Shown piece by piece: positions 1-5,174 of a DNA stretch of 5,177 nt. The notes beneath the pieces are model-generated. The model was not told where the DNA came from and did not search any database. It saw nothing but the letters and a program-made list of their open reading frames with translations. The position numbers were made by a program, and so were the translations under genes. This DNA comes from Candidatus Tayloriibacteriota bacterium. GTDB lineage: Bacteria > Patescibacteriota > Minisyncoccia > Phycocordibacterales > JAKAEA01. How positions within the stretch are numbered: position 1 is the stretch's first letter; the number at the start of each line of letters is the position of its first letter. The stretch is taken from the NCBI GenBank assembly GCA_029288535.1, contig JARIGY010000054.1, positions 1 to 5,177 on the forward strand. Reading direction: 5' to 3'.

Positions 1-2
1 TC

Positions 3-182
3 CGATACGTCATCAGTGCTGGAGACGATAAGGCGGCAGCCCGAGGCTACATCATCTACGGTATCATCGGCATTGCTGTTGTCGTTTCTCTTTTCGGCCT
101 CATTGCATTGCTCCAGGGTACGGTTGGTATTTCCGGCAACGAGCATGTAAACATTCCACAGTTCCCAGCTAGCGGCCAATAA
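3..182 (+). CDS. Pilin-like two-helix membrane protein (TrbC/VirB2-like), 3' end only
   Basis: The 5' part lies outside the window; 59 codons remain, ending in TAA. The visible protein reads RYVISAGDDKAAARGYIIYG, then a strongly hydrophobic segment (IIGIAVVVSLFGLIALLQ) and a short polar tail ending PQFPASGQ. A polar, charged loop with a small-residue/Lys patch before a second membrane helix is the pattern of the small TrbC/VirB2-like pilin proteins common in Patescibacteria, which insert as a helical hairpin and are thought to be subunits of a surface filament or secretion channel. The family call rests on this pattern, not on a search. The next gene has the same layout and aligns by eye (Y-V/I, charged loop, Y/L-x-G-I/V-I-G, F-G-I/L), so the two look like paralogues. 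The first helix and any signal peptide cannot be seen. Confidence 0.7.
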   Translation, partial: RYVISAGDDKAAARGYIIYGIIGIAVVVSLFGLIALLQGTVGISGNEHVNIPQFPASGQ

Positions 183-194
183 AGCCAAGTCTTC

Positions 195-503
195 ATGGAT
201 GTTCTCAGTAAGATAAAAAGCGAAATTATCGTCCCTGTCGTCGCATTGCTTTTCGTAGCCGCAGTCGTTTATTTCATGTGGGGTGTCGTGCAGTACATCT
301 ACAACATGAACAACGCGACCAAAAAAGAGGAGGGTCAGCGCCACATGCTGTGGGGAGTCATCGGTCTTGCCATCATGCTTTCGGCGTTCGGTATCGTCAA
401 CTTTGTTTTCAATACCGTAACCAATACCAACGGCACGCCGGTCAATGGCATAGACGGCAAGCCGATACCTCAGCCCGATATCCTGCAAAAACAAAGCTTC
501 TAG
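195..503 (+). CDS. Pilin-like two-helix membrane protein (TrbC/VirB2-like)
   Basis: This 102-aa protein has two membrane helices, about residues 11-34 (IIVPVVALLFVAAVVYFMWG) and 51-72 (MLWGVIGLAIMLSAFGIVNF). A charged loop (NNATKKEEGQRH) separates them, and a polar Asn/Thr/Pro/Gly tail of about 30 residues follows. No separate cleavable signal peptide is evident. Layout and motifs match the preceding truncated gene, suggesting a tandem duplication of a VirB2/TrbC-like pilin; in Patescibacteria such genes are often annotated as pilin or T4SS pilin. The start is the first ATG after the upstream stop. It has no good Shine-Dalgarno (AAAGCCAAG is the nearest purine-rich stretch), and no alternative start lies between the stop and this ATG. 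The gene is in the same frame as its neighbour, separated by TAA and four codons, so it is probably co-transcribed and perhaps translationally coupled. A strong terminator follows 19 nt after the stop. Confidence 0.8.
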   Translation: MDVLSKIKSEIIVPVVALLFVAAVVYFMWGVVQYIYNMNNATKKEEGQRHMLWGVIGLAIMLSAFGIVNFVFNTVTNTNGTPVNGIDGKPIPQPDILQKQSF

Positions 504-522
504 TTTTCTAAAGTCAGATGTC

Positions 523-550
523 AAAAACCACGCCGCTCGGCGTGGTTTTT
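523..550 (+). terminator. Intrinsic terminator of the pilin-like unit (potentially bidirectional)
   Basis: AAAAACCACGCC (523-534) pairs perfectly with GGCGTGGTTTTT (539-550) around the loop GCTC. The T-run forms the 3' arm end on the plus strand. The A-run gives a T-run on the minus strand, so the hairpin could also stop residual minus-strand transcription. It sits 19 nt after the stop of the second pilin-like gene. Confidence 0.9.
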
Positions 551-579
551 GTATAAATATATTTTAAAATCGAAGCAAT

Positions 580-612
580 AAAAAAGGCGGAACGTTTGGA
601 AACGTTCCGCCT
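580..612 (-). terminator. Intrinsic terminator of the minus-strand SPFH/surface-protein unit
   Basis: Read on the minus strand, AGGCGGAACGTT (612-601) pairs with AACGTTCCGCCT (596-585) around a 4-nt loop (TCCA), followed by a run of six T (585-580). It lies 28 nt downstream of the stop codon of the 181-aa gene. Together with the plus-strand hairpin at 523-550 it forms a back-to-back barrier between two convergent units. Confidence 0.9.
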
Positions 613-640
613 AAGAACTGAAAGAGCGAGCAATTGACAC

Positions 641-1186
641 TTACTTCTTCGGGGGGTGAGGATGGTCCTGCATGTATTTGGCCTGTGGGCCAGTCACTTC
701 CGTAGACAAGGTCCGAAGAACATATCCTCGGCAAATCCATGTGTTAAAACCATCGCACCTGAATCGTATCCAGGCACCGGGTTCATAAGACAGTACCGAC
801 CCGGTGTTGTGGAAGTAGTCATCTCCCCGTTTACCACTGCTCGTTTCGTATGCAACCATCGCTGTATTGTCATATGCGCCGACATCCATGCGATATTTGC
901 TGACCCATTCGGGATGCTCGATCACATCGCTGATCGGAATCTTTTCCGACCACTGATCCTTATTTGCACCCGCGCTTGGGACTTCGACATCTTTCCAGCC
1001 GTACGAAATCGGCAGGGATGTGTCGGCGGTCTGCATCGGAGGCTGGGTTGCGAGGGGTTCCTTCTTGCTGGTGTCCGGTGTGGTGGCTGCCGGAGGTTTG
1101 TTCTCCGAACCTCCTGTGGGTCCGAAGAAGTGCCACAGAAGAAAACCGAACACGGCCAAGCATCCGACAATCACTAATCTTCTCAT
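641..1186 (-). CDS. Membrane-anchored extracytoplasmic protein of unknown function
   Basis: I do not recognise the family. The 181-aa protein starts MRR, then has one hydrophobic helix (about residues 4-21, LVIVGCLAVFGFLLWHFF) acting as a membrane anchor or uncleaved signal. A Pro/Thr/Ser-rich, probably disordered linker (about 22-58) leads to a compact, Trp/Tyr-rich domain of about 110 residues, with a His/Pro/Lys tail (HPHPPKK). By the positive-inside rule the C-terminal domain should lie outside the cytoplasmic membrane. Two cysteines (C144 and C152, in RFRC and WICRGY) could form a disulfide; C9 lies inside the helix. The start has a good ribosome binding site, GGAAGGA (1192-1198), 5 nt before ATG. 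The gene begins 23 nt after the stop of the SPFH-like gene and is almost certainly co-transcribed with it; a terminator follows. The shared operon suggests work at the same membrane, but no activity can be read from the sequence. Confidence 0.8.
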   Translation of the reverse strand: MRRLVIVGCLAVFGFLLWHFFGPTGGSENKPPAATTPDTSKKEPLATQPPMQTADTSLPISYGWKDVEVPSAGANKDQWSEKIPISDVIEHPEWVSKYRMDVGAYDNTAMVAYETSSGKRGDDYFHNTGSVLSYEPGAWIRFRCDGFNTWICRGYVLRTLSTEVTGPQAKYMQDHPHPPKK

Positions 1187-1191
1187 GGGAT

Positions 1192-1198
1192 TCCTTCC
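1192..1198 (-). promoter_or_regulatory. Shine-Dalgarno of the 181-aa gene
   Basis: GGAAGGA on the minus strand, 5 nt before the ATG at 1186. It gives the downstream gene of the two-gene unit its own initiation signal and fixes the start. Confidence 0.75.
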
Positions 1199-1209
1199 AG
1201 GTAAGGCAT

Positions 1210-2652
1210 TTATTTCTTGCCCTTACCTTGTTTGGGTTTGTTGCCTTTGCTTCCGCCACGAACTCCACCGCCAATATCGTACATGACATTGCCGGGAGGA
1301 AAGTTGCCGCGAAAGCTGTGAATGACGCGCGTAGCCTTATGCCGCTCTACCTCGATGGCATCCTTGATTTCTTCATCAGAAAGGTTGGGATACGCATTGC
1401 GGTAGATGGGGACCAGTTTTGCCACAGTTTCGGCATTAATGGTCTCAGACCGTCGCTGAGAATCTTCCAGAGCGATCTTCCTTGTTGCCGCTCTCTGACT
1501 TTCGTCAGGTGTAAAGGTGATGTTGAGCTGGCGGTATCGAATTCCAAAACCATCATTATCGGCGAATCCGTCCCGAGCCATTCTGGCTTTGAACTGAGTT
1601 GTCGATTCCTCCGGTTTTGGAGTTTGATCCGTCAAGAAGTACGTGATAAGAAGAAACGCAACCTCAGGTGAATTCTCCAAGAGTTGCCAGGTACAATACC
1701 TGCCGATACTCTTGACTGCCTCCTTGATCAAGTCTTCCACCGAATCGAGAACAAGCTCTTCTTGTCCGAAATTGATGAAGGCGATCAGGCGCGTTTCATT
1801 CTCGTTGTAGTCCTTTCCGGGTGTAAAATTGTCCGGCCAAGTCTTCTCATCTGCAACAATGGTCACATCCACATTGAAGTCTCCGAAACCTCCCTCATCC
1901 CTGTCCTTAACGAACTTAATCTCCTTCATTTTCGTCACAAGGAACAGTGGATCAATTACCCCATCCTTATTGCGGACGCCCAAATGATGACTCGTGGTAT
2001 CGCTGTCGGTAAAACCGCCACGATTGCACATCACCTCCCTGAACACATATTCAGGGTTTTTTGTTGGGTTTGCCGGGTCGCGGATAGGGAGTGTGTTGAT
2101 CACCTTGATCGTATAGAAGAACGGCCACCATGGCCATTGGAAGTAGATTGATGGCAGGAGCGCCTTGCCGTAGTACGTTTCCCAACGTTTACGGACACCG
2201 CGCTGCCGCTTATCACTCTTGACCCACACATAATTCGTCAACAGAAGCGGGGCGATCAGCATCATGACGAGTCCTGTCATCGACCAACCGGCTGAATTGC
2301 CGATTCTCAAAAAGAAAATAAGGCAGCCGAGAGCTTCCATGACAAGAGCTGTGTGGAGGATCGGATAGTTATTATCCGTCCAGCTCCACAGCTGTTCAAG
2401 CGGAATTACTGCCGGCTTCTTTTTTTTCTTTTCCTCCCCTCCCTTCTTTTCATCGTTCGCCCGTTGAAGACGGACGCGAATCCTTTCGTAGAATTCCTCC
2501 TGATCTTCGGCTGATTGCCGGGGATCTGGCTGCGAAGGGGGTGGAGCTGCGGGTTGGGGTGATTGTCGTGGCGGAGGCGTTTCGGATGAACCGCTTAGTG
2601 CAGCGGGGTCAGGATCGAGTCTCCTTACGGTAACTTTGATCGGGTCTGCCAT
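1210..2652 (-). CDS. SPFH/band-7-like membrane protein with Pro-rich N-terminus
   Basis: This 480-aa protein has several distinct parts. A Pro/Ser/Gln-rich disordered N-terminus (about 11-50) is followed by a charged, Lys-rich stretch (about 50-80, with a KKKKK run). Two membrane helices follow (about 97-117 and 123-144) with a six-residue turn between. KSDKRQRGVRKR comes right after the second helix, so by the positive-inside rule both ends face the cytoplasm and the helices form a membrane hairpin. A Trp-rich stretch (QWPWWPFFY, 172-180) leads into a domain of about 190-385 with the feel of an SPFH/band-7 fold: FNVDVTIVADE as a core strand, an EDLIKEAVKSIGRYC helix, and LNITFTPDESQRAATRK leading into a long charged helix (383-416). 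That last transition is typical of stomatin/prohibitin-type proteins, which form oligomeric membrane scaffolds. The tail (461-480) is Gly/Lys-rich and basic. The SPFH call is by pattern only; similarity is remote. AAGGA lies 5 nt before the start ATG. Confidence 0.75.
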   Translation of the reverse strand: MADPIKVTVRRLDPDPAALSGSSETPPPRQSPQPAAPPPSQPDPRQSAEDQEEFYERIRVRLQRANDEKKGGEEKKKKKPAVIPLEQLWSWTDNNYPILHTALVMEALGCLIFFLRIGNSAGWSMTGLVMMLIAPLLLTNYVWVKSDKRQRGVRKRWETYYGKALLPSIYFQWPWWPFFYTIKVINTLPIRDPANPTKNPEYVFREVMCNRGGFTDSDTTSHHLGVRNKDGVIDPLFLVTKMKEIKFVKDRDEGGFGDFNVDVTIVADEKTWPDNFTPGKDYNENETRLIAFINFGQEELVLDSVEDLIKEAVKSIGRYCTWQLLENSPEVAFLLITYFLTDQTPKPEESTTQFKARMARDGFADNDGFGIRYRQLNITFTPDESQRAATRKIALEDSQRRSETINAETVAKLVPIYRNAYPNLSDEEIKDAIEVERHKATRVIHSFRGNFPPGNVMYDIGGGVRGGSKGNKPKQGKGKK

Positions 2653-2657
2653 CTTGT

Positions 2658-2662
2658 CCTTC
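2658..2662 (-). promoter_or_regulatory. Shine-Dalgarno of the SPFH-like gene
   Basis: AAGGA on the minus strand, 5 nt before the ATG at 2652, within the purine-rich run GGAGAAAGAAGGACAAG. It supports the chosen start. Confidence 0.75.
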
Positions 2663-2704
2663 TTTCTCCAAAGGTTTACTTCGGGTTTGGTGTTTGTGTC
2701 AATT

Positions 2705-2720
2705 GTCAGAGAACTCTGAC
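2705..2720 (-). promoter_or_regulatory. Perfect inverted repeat in the 5' leader of the SPFH-like gene (operator or leader hairpin)
   Basis: GTCAGAG (2705-2711) and CTCTGAC (2714-2720) are perfect inverted repeats around a 2-nt centre. They begin about 11 bp downstream of the -10 hexamer, so they lie at about +5 to +20 of the predicted transcript and about 50 nt before the ribosome binding site. This position suits a dimeric repressor site, or a 5'-end hairpin stabilising the mRNA. No T-run follows, so it is not a terminator. The function is inferred. Confidence 0.5.
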
Positions 2721-2726
2721 TCTAAC

Positions 2727-2738
2727 GATAATATTATC
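2727..2738. repeat. 12-bp perfect palindrome covering the -10 element
   Basis: GATAATATTATC reads the same on both strands and contains the predicted -10 hexamer (TAATAT, minus strand, 2736-2731). It may be a regulator site, or simply arise from an AT-rich -10. By symmetry it also offers a plus-strand TAATAT, but no matching -35 lies 17 bp upstream on that strand. Confidence 0.5.
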
Positions 2739-2759
2739 ACATTTATACGTAAAAGTCAA
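2731..2759 (-). promoter_or_regulatory. Sigma70-type promoter of the SPFH-like/surface-protein unit
   Basis: On the minus strand TTGACT (2759-2754) and TAATAT (2736-2731) are separated by exactly 17 bp, each one base off consensus. The predicted start is near 2724, leaving a leader of about 70 nt before the ATG at 2652. It is the best promoter match I found in the window. Confidence 0.8.
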
Positions 2760-2776
2760 GTATACGCAGATCTGAT

Positions 2777-2795
2777 TAAAAGGCCCAATAGAGCC
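2777..2795 (-). terminator. Weak intrinsic terminator after tRNA-Leu(UAG)
   Basis: On the minus strand GGCTC (2795-2791) pairs with GGGCC (2786-2782), including one G-U pair, around the loop TATT, followed by TTTTAAT. The stem is only 5 bp, so termination may be partial. It lies 25 nt after the end of the last tRNA and just before the promoter of the SPFH-like gene. Confidence 0.45.
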
Positions 2796-2819
2796 ATTAT
2801 TTAGAAATGCATCTGTTTG

Positions 2820-2901
2820 TGCCGAGGAGAGGACTTGAACCTCCATGGATTACTCCGCTTGCTCCTAAGGCAAGTGCGTCTGCCAATTTCGCCACCTCGG
2901 C
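2820..2901 (-). tRNA. tRNA-Leu, anticodon UAG
   Basis: The 82-nt class II cloverleaf has acceptor GCCGAGG (2901-2895) paired with CCTCGGC (2827-2821) and discriminator A. The anticodon stem is CTTGC/GCAAG with loop CTTAGGA, giving anticodon UAG, which reads CUN Leu codons. The long variable arm folds as GGA/TCC, and the T-arm is GGAGG-TTCAAGT-CCTCT. Discriminator A73 and the long variable arm fit bacterial tRNA-Leu. CCA is not encoded (the following bases are CAA). It is the last gene of the tRNA group, 46 nt after tRNA-Lys. Confidence 0.97.
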
Positions 2902-2947
2902 ATCATATCTCCCTTCGCTTTCTCTATTCCTGTATGCAATTGCAATG

Positions 2948-3020
2948 TCCGCCCAGTTGGATTCGAACCAACGACCATCCGCTTAAGAGGCGACTGCTCT
3001 ACCAACTGAGCTATGGGCGG
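2948..3020 (-). tRNA. tRNA-Lys, anticodon CUU
   Basis: The 73-nt cloverleaf has acceptor CCGCCCA paired with TGGGCGG and discriminator A. The D-arm is GCTC/GAGC. The anticodon arm is GTCGC-CTCTTAA-GCGGA, giving anticodon CUU (AAG Lys codons). The T-arm is GTTGG-TTCGAAT-CCAAC. Two small oddities are a first base of C rather than the usual G, and an anticodon stem with an outer G27-A43 mismatch and a U28-G42 wobble. CCA is not encoded. An extended -10 promoter lies just upstream. Confidence 0.95.
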
Positions 3021-3052
3021 CTTTTGCCCCGAATGTATCGAGGAGTCTTGAT

Positions 3053-3061
3053 TTTATAGCA
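3053..3061 (-). promoter_or_regulatory. Extended -10 promoter for tRNA-Lys and tRNA-Leu(UAG)
   Basis: The minus strand reads TGCTATAAA, that is TG-N-TATAAA, an extended -10. There is no convincing -35; TAGTTT 17 bp upstream is weak, as is usual with extended -10 promoters. The predicted start near 3046 leaves about 25 nt of leader before tRNA-Lys. It suggests these two tRNAs can be made independently of the infB-rbfA transcript. Confidence 0.55.
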
Positions 3062-3105
3062 TACTTTGGCCAAAAAAACTACTGCAGCGCTGAATAATTT
3101 GATTG

Positions 3106-3187
3106 TGCCCGGAGTGGGAATCGAACCCACATCCCTTGCGAGACACGATTTTAAGTCGTGCGCGTATACCAGTTCCGCCATCCGGGC
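3106..3187 (-). tRNA. tRNA-Leu, anticodon UAA
   Basis: The 82-nt class II cloverleaf has acceptor GCCCGGA (3187-3181) paired with TCCGGGC (3113-3107) and discriminator A. The anticodon arm is CACGA-CTTAAAA-TCGTG, giving anticodon UAA (UUR Leu codons). The variable arm TCTC-GCAA-GGGA is capped by a tetraloop, and the T-arm is GTGGG-TTCGATT-CCCAC. CCA is not encoded. It starts 9 nt after tRNA-Cys, so the two must be cut from one precursor. Confidence 0.97.
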
Positions 3188-3196
3188 AGGCGCTTG

Positions 3197-3268
3197 AGGC
3201 CACGGTGGGAATCGAACCCACGCATAAGAGTTTTGCAGACCCTTGAATTACCACTTTTCTACGTGGCC
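3197..3268 (-). tRNA. tRNA-Cys, anticodon GCA
   Basis: The 72-nt cloverleaf has acceptor GGCCACG (3268-3262) paired with CGTGGCC (3204-3198) and discriminator U73, the base typical of tRNA-Cys. It has a short 3-bp D-stem (GAA/TTC). The anticodon arm AGGGT-CTGCAAA-ACTCT gives GCA, and the T-arm is GTGGG-TTCGATT-CCCAC. CCA is not encoded. The 5' end lies 9 nt after the rbfA stop with no promoter or terminator between, so it is probably released from the infB-rbfA transcript by RNase P. Confidence 0.95.
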
Positions 3269-3277
3269 TTTGTTTTT

Positions 3278-3601
3278 TTATTGCGCGTTGCTTATCTCGT
3301 CTATGCGCTGCCTGTTCTTCTCGCCGTAATCGATGTTGAATTCGAACATCGGTATGCGTCCTATTCTACCATGAGTTCTGGCATATTCTTTGAATTCGGC
3401 CCGCTTGCGGCGGACGAACTCAAGCGCTTCATTCTGCTTGTCCTCGGGCAAAACGCTGAACAGTATGGTGGCTTTCGTCATCCGGTTGCTGAATACGACA
3501 CGGGTCACGGTAATGAGCGACAGGCCGCTCGACTCCCGCTGAAGGAAGTCGGCCGCGAGCTGGCGGATCATCTGTTCGGTTTTTTCTTCCCTGTATTCCA
3601 T
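3278..3601 (-). CDS. rbfA: Ribosome-binding factor A (RbfA)
   Basis: This 107-aa protein fits RbfA, a single-domain KH-like factor that binds the immature 30S subunit and helps 16S rRNA 5'-end maturation, notably in the cold. Family pattern visible in order: an N-terminal helix (about 4-22, REEKTEQMIRQLAADFLQRE), the LSLITVTRVVFS strand (27-38) matching the usual ITVTxVxxS segment, ATILFSVLPED (44-54), a central helix (56-73), and a C-terminal GRIPMFEFNID (81-91) followed by NRQRIDEI, equivalent to the R-x-P-x-L-x-F...RI motif. Length is normal for the family. It begins 12 nt after the infB stop, the conserved infB-rbfA order. No clear Shine-Dalgarno precedes it (AAAGTACTATCT), so translational coupling to infB is likely. 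ATG at 3601 is the only start that keeps the N-terminal helix. Confidence 0.9.
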   Translation of the reverse strand: MEYREEKTEQMIRQLAADFLQRESSGLSLITVTRVVFSNRMTKATILFSVLPEDKQNEALEFVRRKRAEFKEYARTHGRIGRIPMFEFNIDYGEKNRQRIDEISNAQ

Positions 3602-3613
3602 AGATAGTACTTT

Positions 3614-5122
3614 TTACTTTTCGGTAACTGTAAACGCTTCCAGGCGGTCGCCAGGCGCGATTTCCGTTTTCGATTCGATCATCGTGCCGAATTCCTGGCC
3701 TTCGGGAATTTCCTTGACCTGGTTCTTGAATTTCTGAAGCTCACGGACCCTGCCGCGGCCGATCTCGAAGTTGCGGCGCATGATCTTCACTTCGGCATTA
3801 AGAAGGATCTGGCCGGTCTCGACGCGGCCGCCCAGGATCTGCTTATCTTTTGTTTTTGAAAAGGCCTTGAGGACTTTGGCGATGCCGGTTGCTTCTTCAA
3901 CCATCATTTTGGGCGTGCGCTCGGCAACTACGCCGGCAAGCCATTCGGAAAGCTTGTAGATAATGTCGAATGTCTGGATCTCAATGCCGAGTTTTTCGGC
4001 GTGTGAACGAGCGGACGCGTCCACCTTTGTATTGAATCCTAAAATAAGGGTATCGGCCCGGCCGCTTGCGACTTTGATGTCATTTTCGGAAATATCGCCG
4101 ACGCCGCTCGAAATGATCTTGACTTTGATCTTGTCGTTCTGGATTTTCTTGACCTCATGGAGAAGCGCCTCAAGACCGCCTGCTTCGTTGGCTTTAAGTA
4201 CGACAGGGATGATCGGCATATCGTCGGCTGCGTTTGCCTGACCGCTATTTTTTTGAGCAGGGGATTTTGCATTTGCGGCAACGAATTCTTCCGCTTCTTT
4301 TTTCGATTCAAAACTCACAAAGTTGGAACCGACTGCCGGCAGTTCGCTCCAGCCGATGATCCTGATCGGACTTGAAAAAGTAGCCTCTTTGACAGGTTTG
4401 CCCAAAAAGTTTTCCATAATGCGGACAGGCGAGATAGCAGAGCCGGCTACGGCGTACATGCCGCTTCGCAATGTGCCGTCTTTGACGATAAGCGAAGCAG
4501 AGATGCCTTTCTTCTTATCGAGGTTGGCTTCGATGACGATGCCTGTCGCCGGTTTCGAAGTGTCTGCTTTGAAATCTTCAAGTTCAGCTTGGAGCAGCAT
4601 CATGTCGAGAAGCTCGGGAATGCCTTGGCCGGTTTTGGCGGAAATGGGAACGAATGGAATGGTGCCGCCGAAACCTTCGACGTATATTTCGTTTTCAGCC
4701 AGGCTGTTTTTTGTCTTGTCAATATCGGCACCCTCGCGGTCGATCTTGTTGATGGCGACGATGTAGGGGATCTGCGCGGCTTTGATCGTGTTCAACGCTT
4801 CAACGGTTTGCGGACGGACGCCGTCTTCCGCAGAAACGACGATGATGGCAATGTCGGCAACCTTGGCGCCGCGGGCCCGGATAGCCTGGAACGCCTCGTG
4901 TCCGGGAGTATCGAGAAACGTTATCTTGTGCTCTTTGCCGTCGGCGCCTTTGTGGACAACCTCGTACGCGGAGATTTTCTGAGTGATGCCGCCGGCTTCA
5001 GTATCAACAATATTTGTTTTGCGGATGTAGTCCAAAAGCGTCGACTTGCCATGGTCGACGTGGCCCATGATGGCGATCACTGGCGGGCGTTCTATGAGGT
5101 TTTGTTTTGGTTGTTTGTTCAT
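3614..5122 (-). CDS. infB: Translation initiation factor IF-2, short form
   Basis: IF-2 is the GTPase that brings fMet-tRNA to the 30S subunit and promotes subunit joining. From this start the protein has 502 aa. G-domain motifs are all present: GHVDHGKST (20-28), GGIT (44-47), DTPGH (71-75), NKID (125-128) and SAKTG (161-165). Domain II (about 185-285), domain III (about 300-395) and C-terminal domains follow, ending [12 protein letters not shown]. It lacks the long N-terminal region of Escherichia coli (about 890 aa) and Bacillus (about 716 aa) IF-2 and starts only 19 residues before the P-loop. Start choice is uncertain. An in-frame TGA at 5156-5158 limits it to GTG 5146, ATG 5137 or ATG 5122. 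GGGAGGG directly abuts ATG 5137, too close to act as its ribosome binding site, and lies about 15 nt before ATG 5122. I chose 5122 ([14 protein letters not shown]). rbfA follows 12 nt downstream. Confidence 0.95.
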   Translation of the reverse strand: MNKQPKQNLIERPPVIAIMGHVDHGKSTLLDYIRKTNIVDTEAGGITQKISAYEVVHKGADGKEHKITFLDTPGHEAFQAIRARGAKVADIAIIVVSAEDGVRPQTVEALNTIKAAQIPYIVAINKIDREGADIDKTKNSLAENEIYVEGFGGTIPFVPISAKTGQGIPELLDMMLLQAELEDFKADTSKPATGIVIEANLDKKKGISASLIVKDGTLRSGMYAVAGSAISPVRIMENFLGKPVKEATFSSPIRIIGWSELPAVGSNFVSFESKKEAEEFVAANAKSPAQKNSGQANAADDMPIIPVVLKANEAGGLEALLHEVKKIQNDKIKVKIISSGVGDISENDIKVASGRADTLILGFNTKVDASARSHAEKLGIEIQTFDIIYKLSEWLAGVVAERTPKMMVEEATGIAKVLKAFSKTKDKQILGGRVETGQILLNAEVKIMRRNFEIGRGRVRELQKFKNQVKEIPEGQEFGTMIESKTEIAPGDRLEAFTVTEK

Positions 5123-5145
5123 GAAAATGTAATTCATCCCTCCCA

Positions 5146-5174
5146 CCCCCGGACTTCAATCTCCCCCGGACTTC
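5146..5174. repeat. Direct repeat of 12 bp just upstream of infB
   Basis: CCCCCGGACTTC occurs at 5146-5157 and again at 5163-5174, a period of 17 bp with a 5-bp spacer (AATCT). The window ends 3 bp after the second copy, so further copies may lie outside. On the sense (minus) strand the repeats give GGGGG runs, followed by GGG and GGG close to the start codon. Confidence 0.8.

Noticed and set aside
1136..1186. Possible lipobox (IVGC, Cys9) in the 181-aa protein
   Set aside because: Only eight residues precede the Cys and the hydrophobic segment continues well past it, unlike a lipoprotein signal peptide. A plain membrane anchor fits better.
964..1671. 235-codon open frame on the plus strand
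   Set aside because: It is antisense to the 181-aa and SPFH-like genes, has no ribosome binding site and no domain pattern, and spans the junction of two well-supported minus-strand genes.
1684..2151. 155-codon open frame on the plus strand
   Set aside because: It is a shadow of the SPFH-like gene; its translation has no coherent domain or membrane pattern.
2697..2702. Perfect -35 hexamer TTGACA on the minus strand within the SPFH leader
   Set aside because: The hexamer 17 bp downstream is GTAAAC, not a usable -10. The promoter at 2731-2759 is far better.
3072..3092. Possible terminator after tRNA-Leu(UAA): palindromic CAGCGCTGCAG followed by seven T on the minus strand
   Set aside because: The palindromes cannot form a stem of useful length with a loop; only the T-run is convincing. 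Read-through into tRNA-Lys remains possible.
2817..3254. Open frames across the tRNA cluster, on both strands (2817-3059 plus, 3054-3254 minus)
   Set aside because: They run through tRNA genes; peptides such as GEDLNLHG and PPSWIRTND are the familiar false translations of tRNA T-arms.
4323..4766. 147-codon open frame on the plus strand
   Set aside because: It is antisense to infB, whose protein is conserved throughout this stretch.
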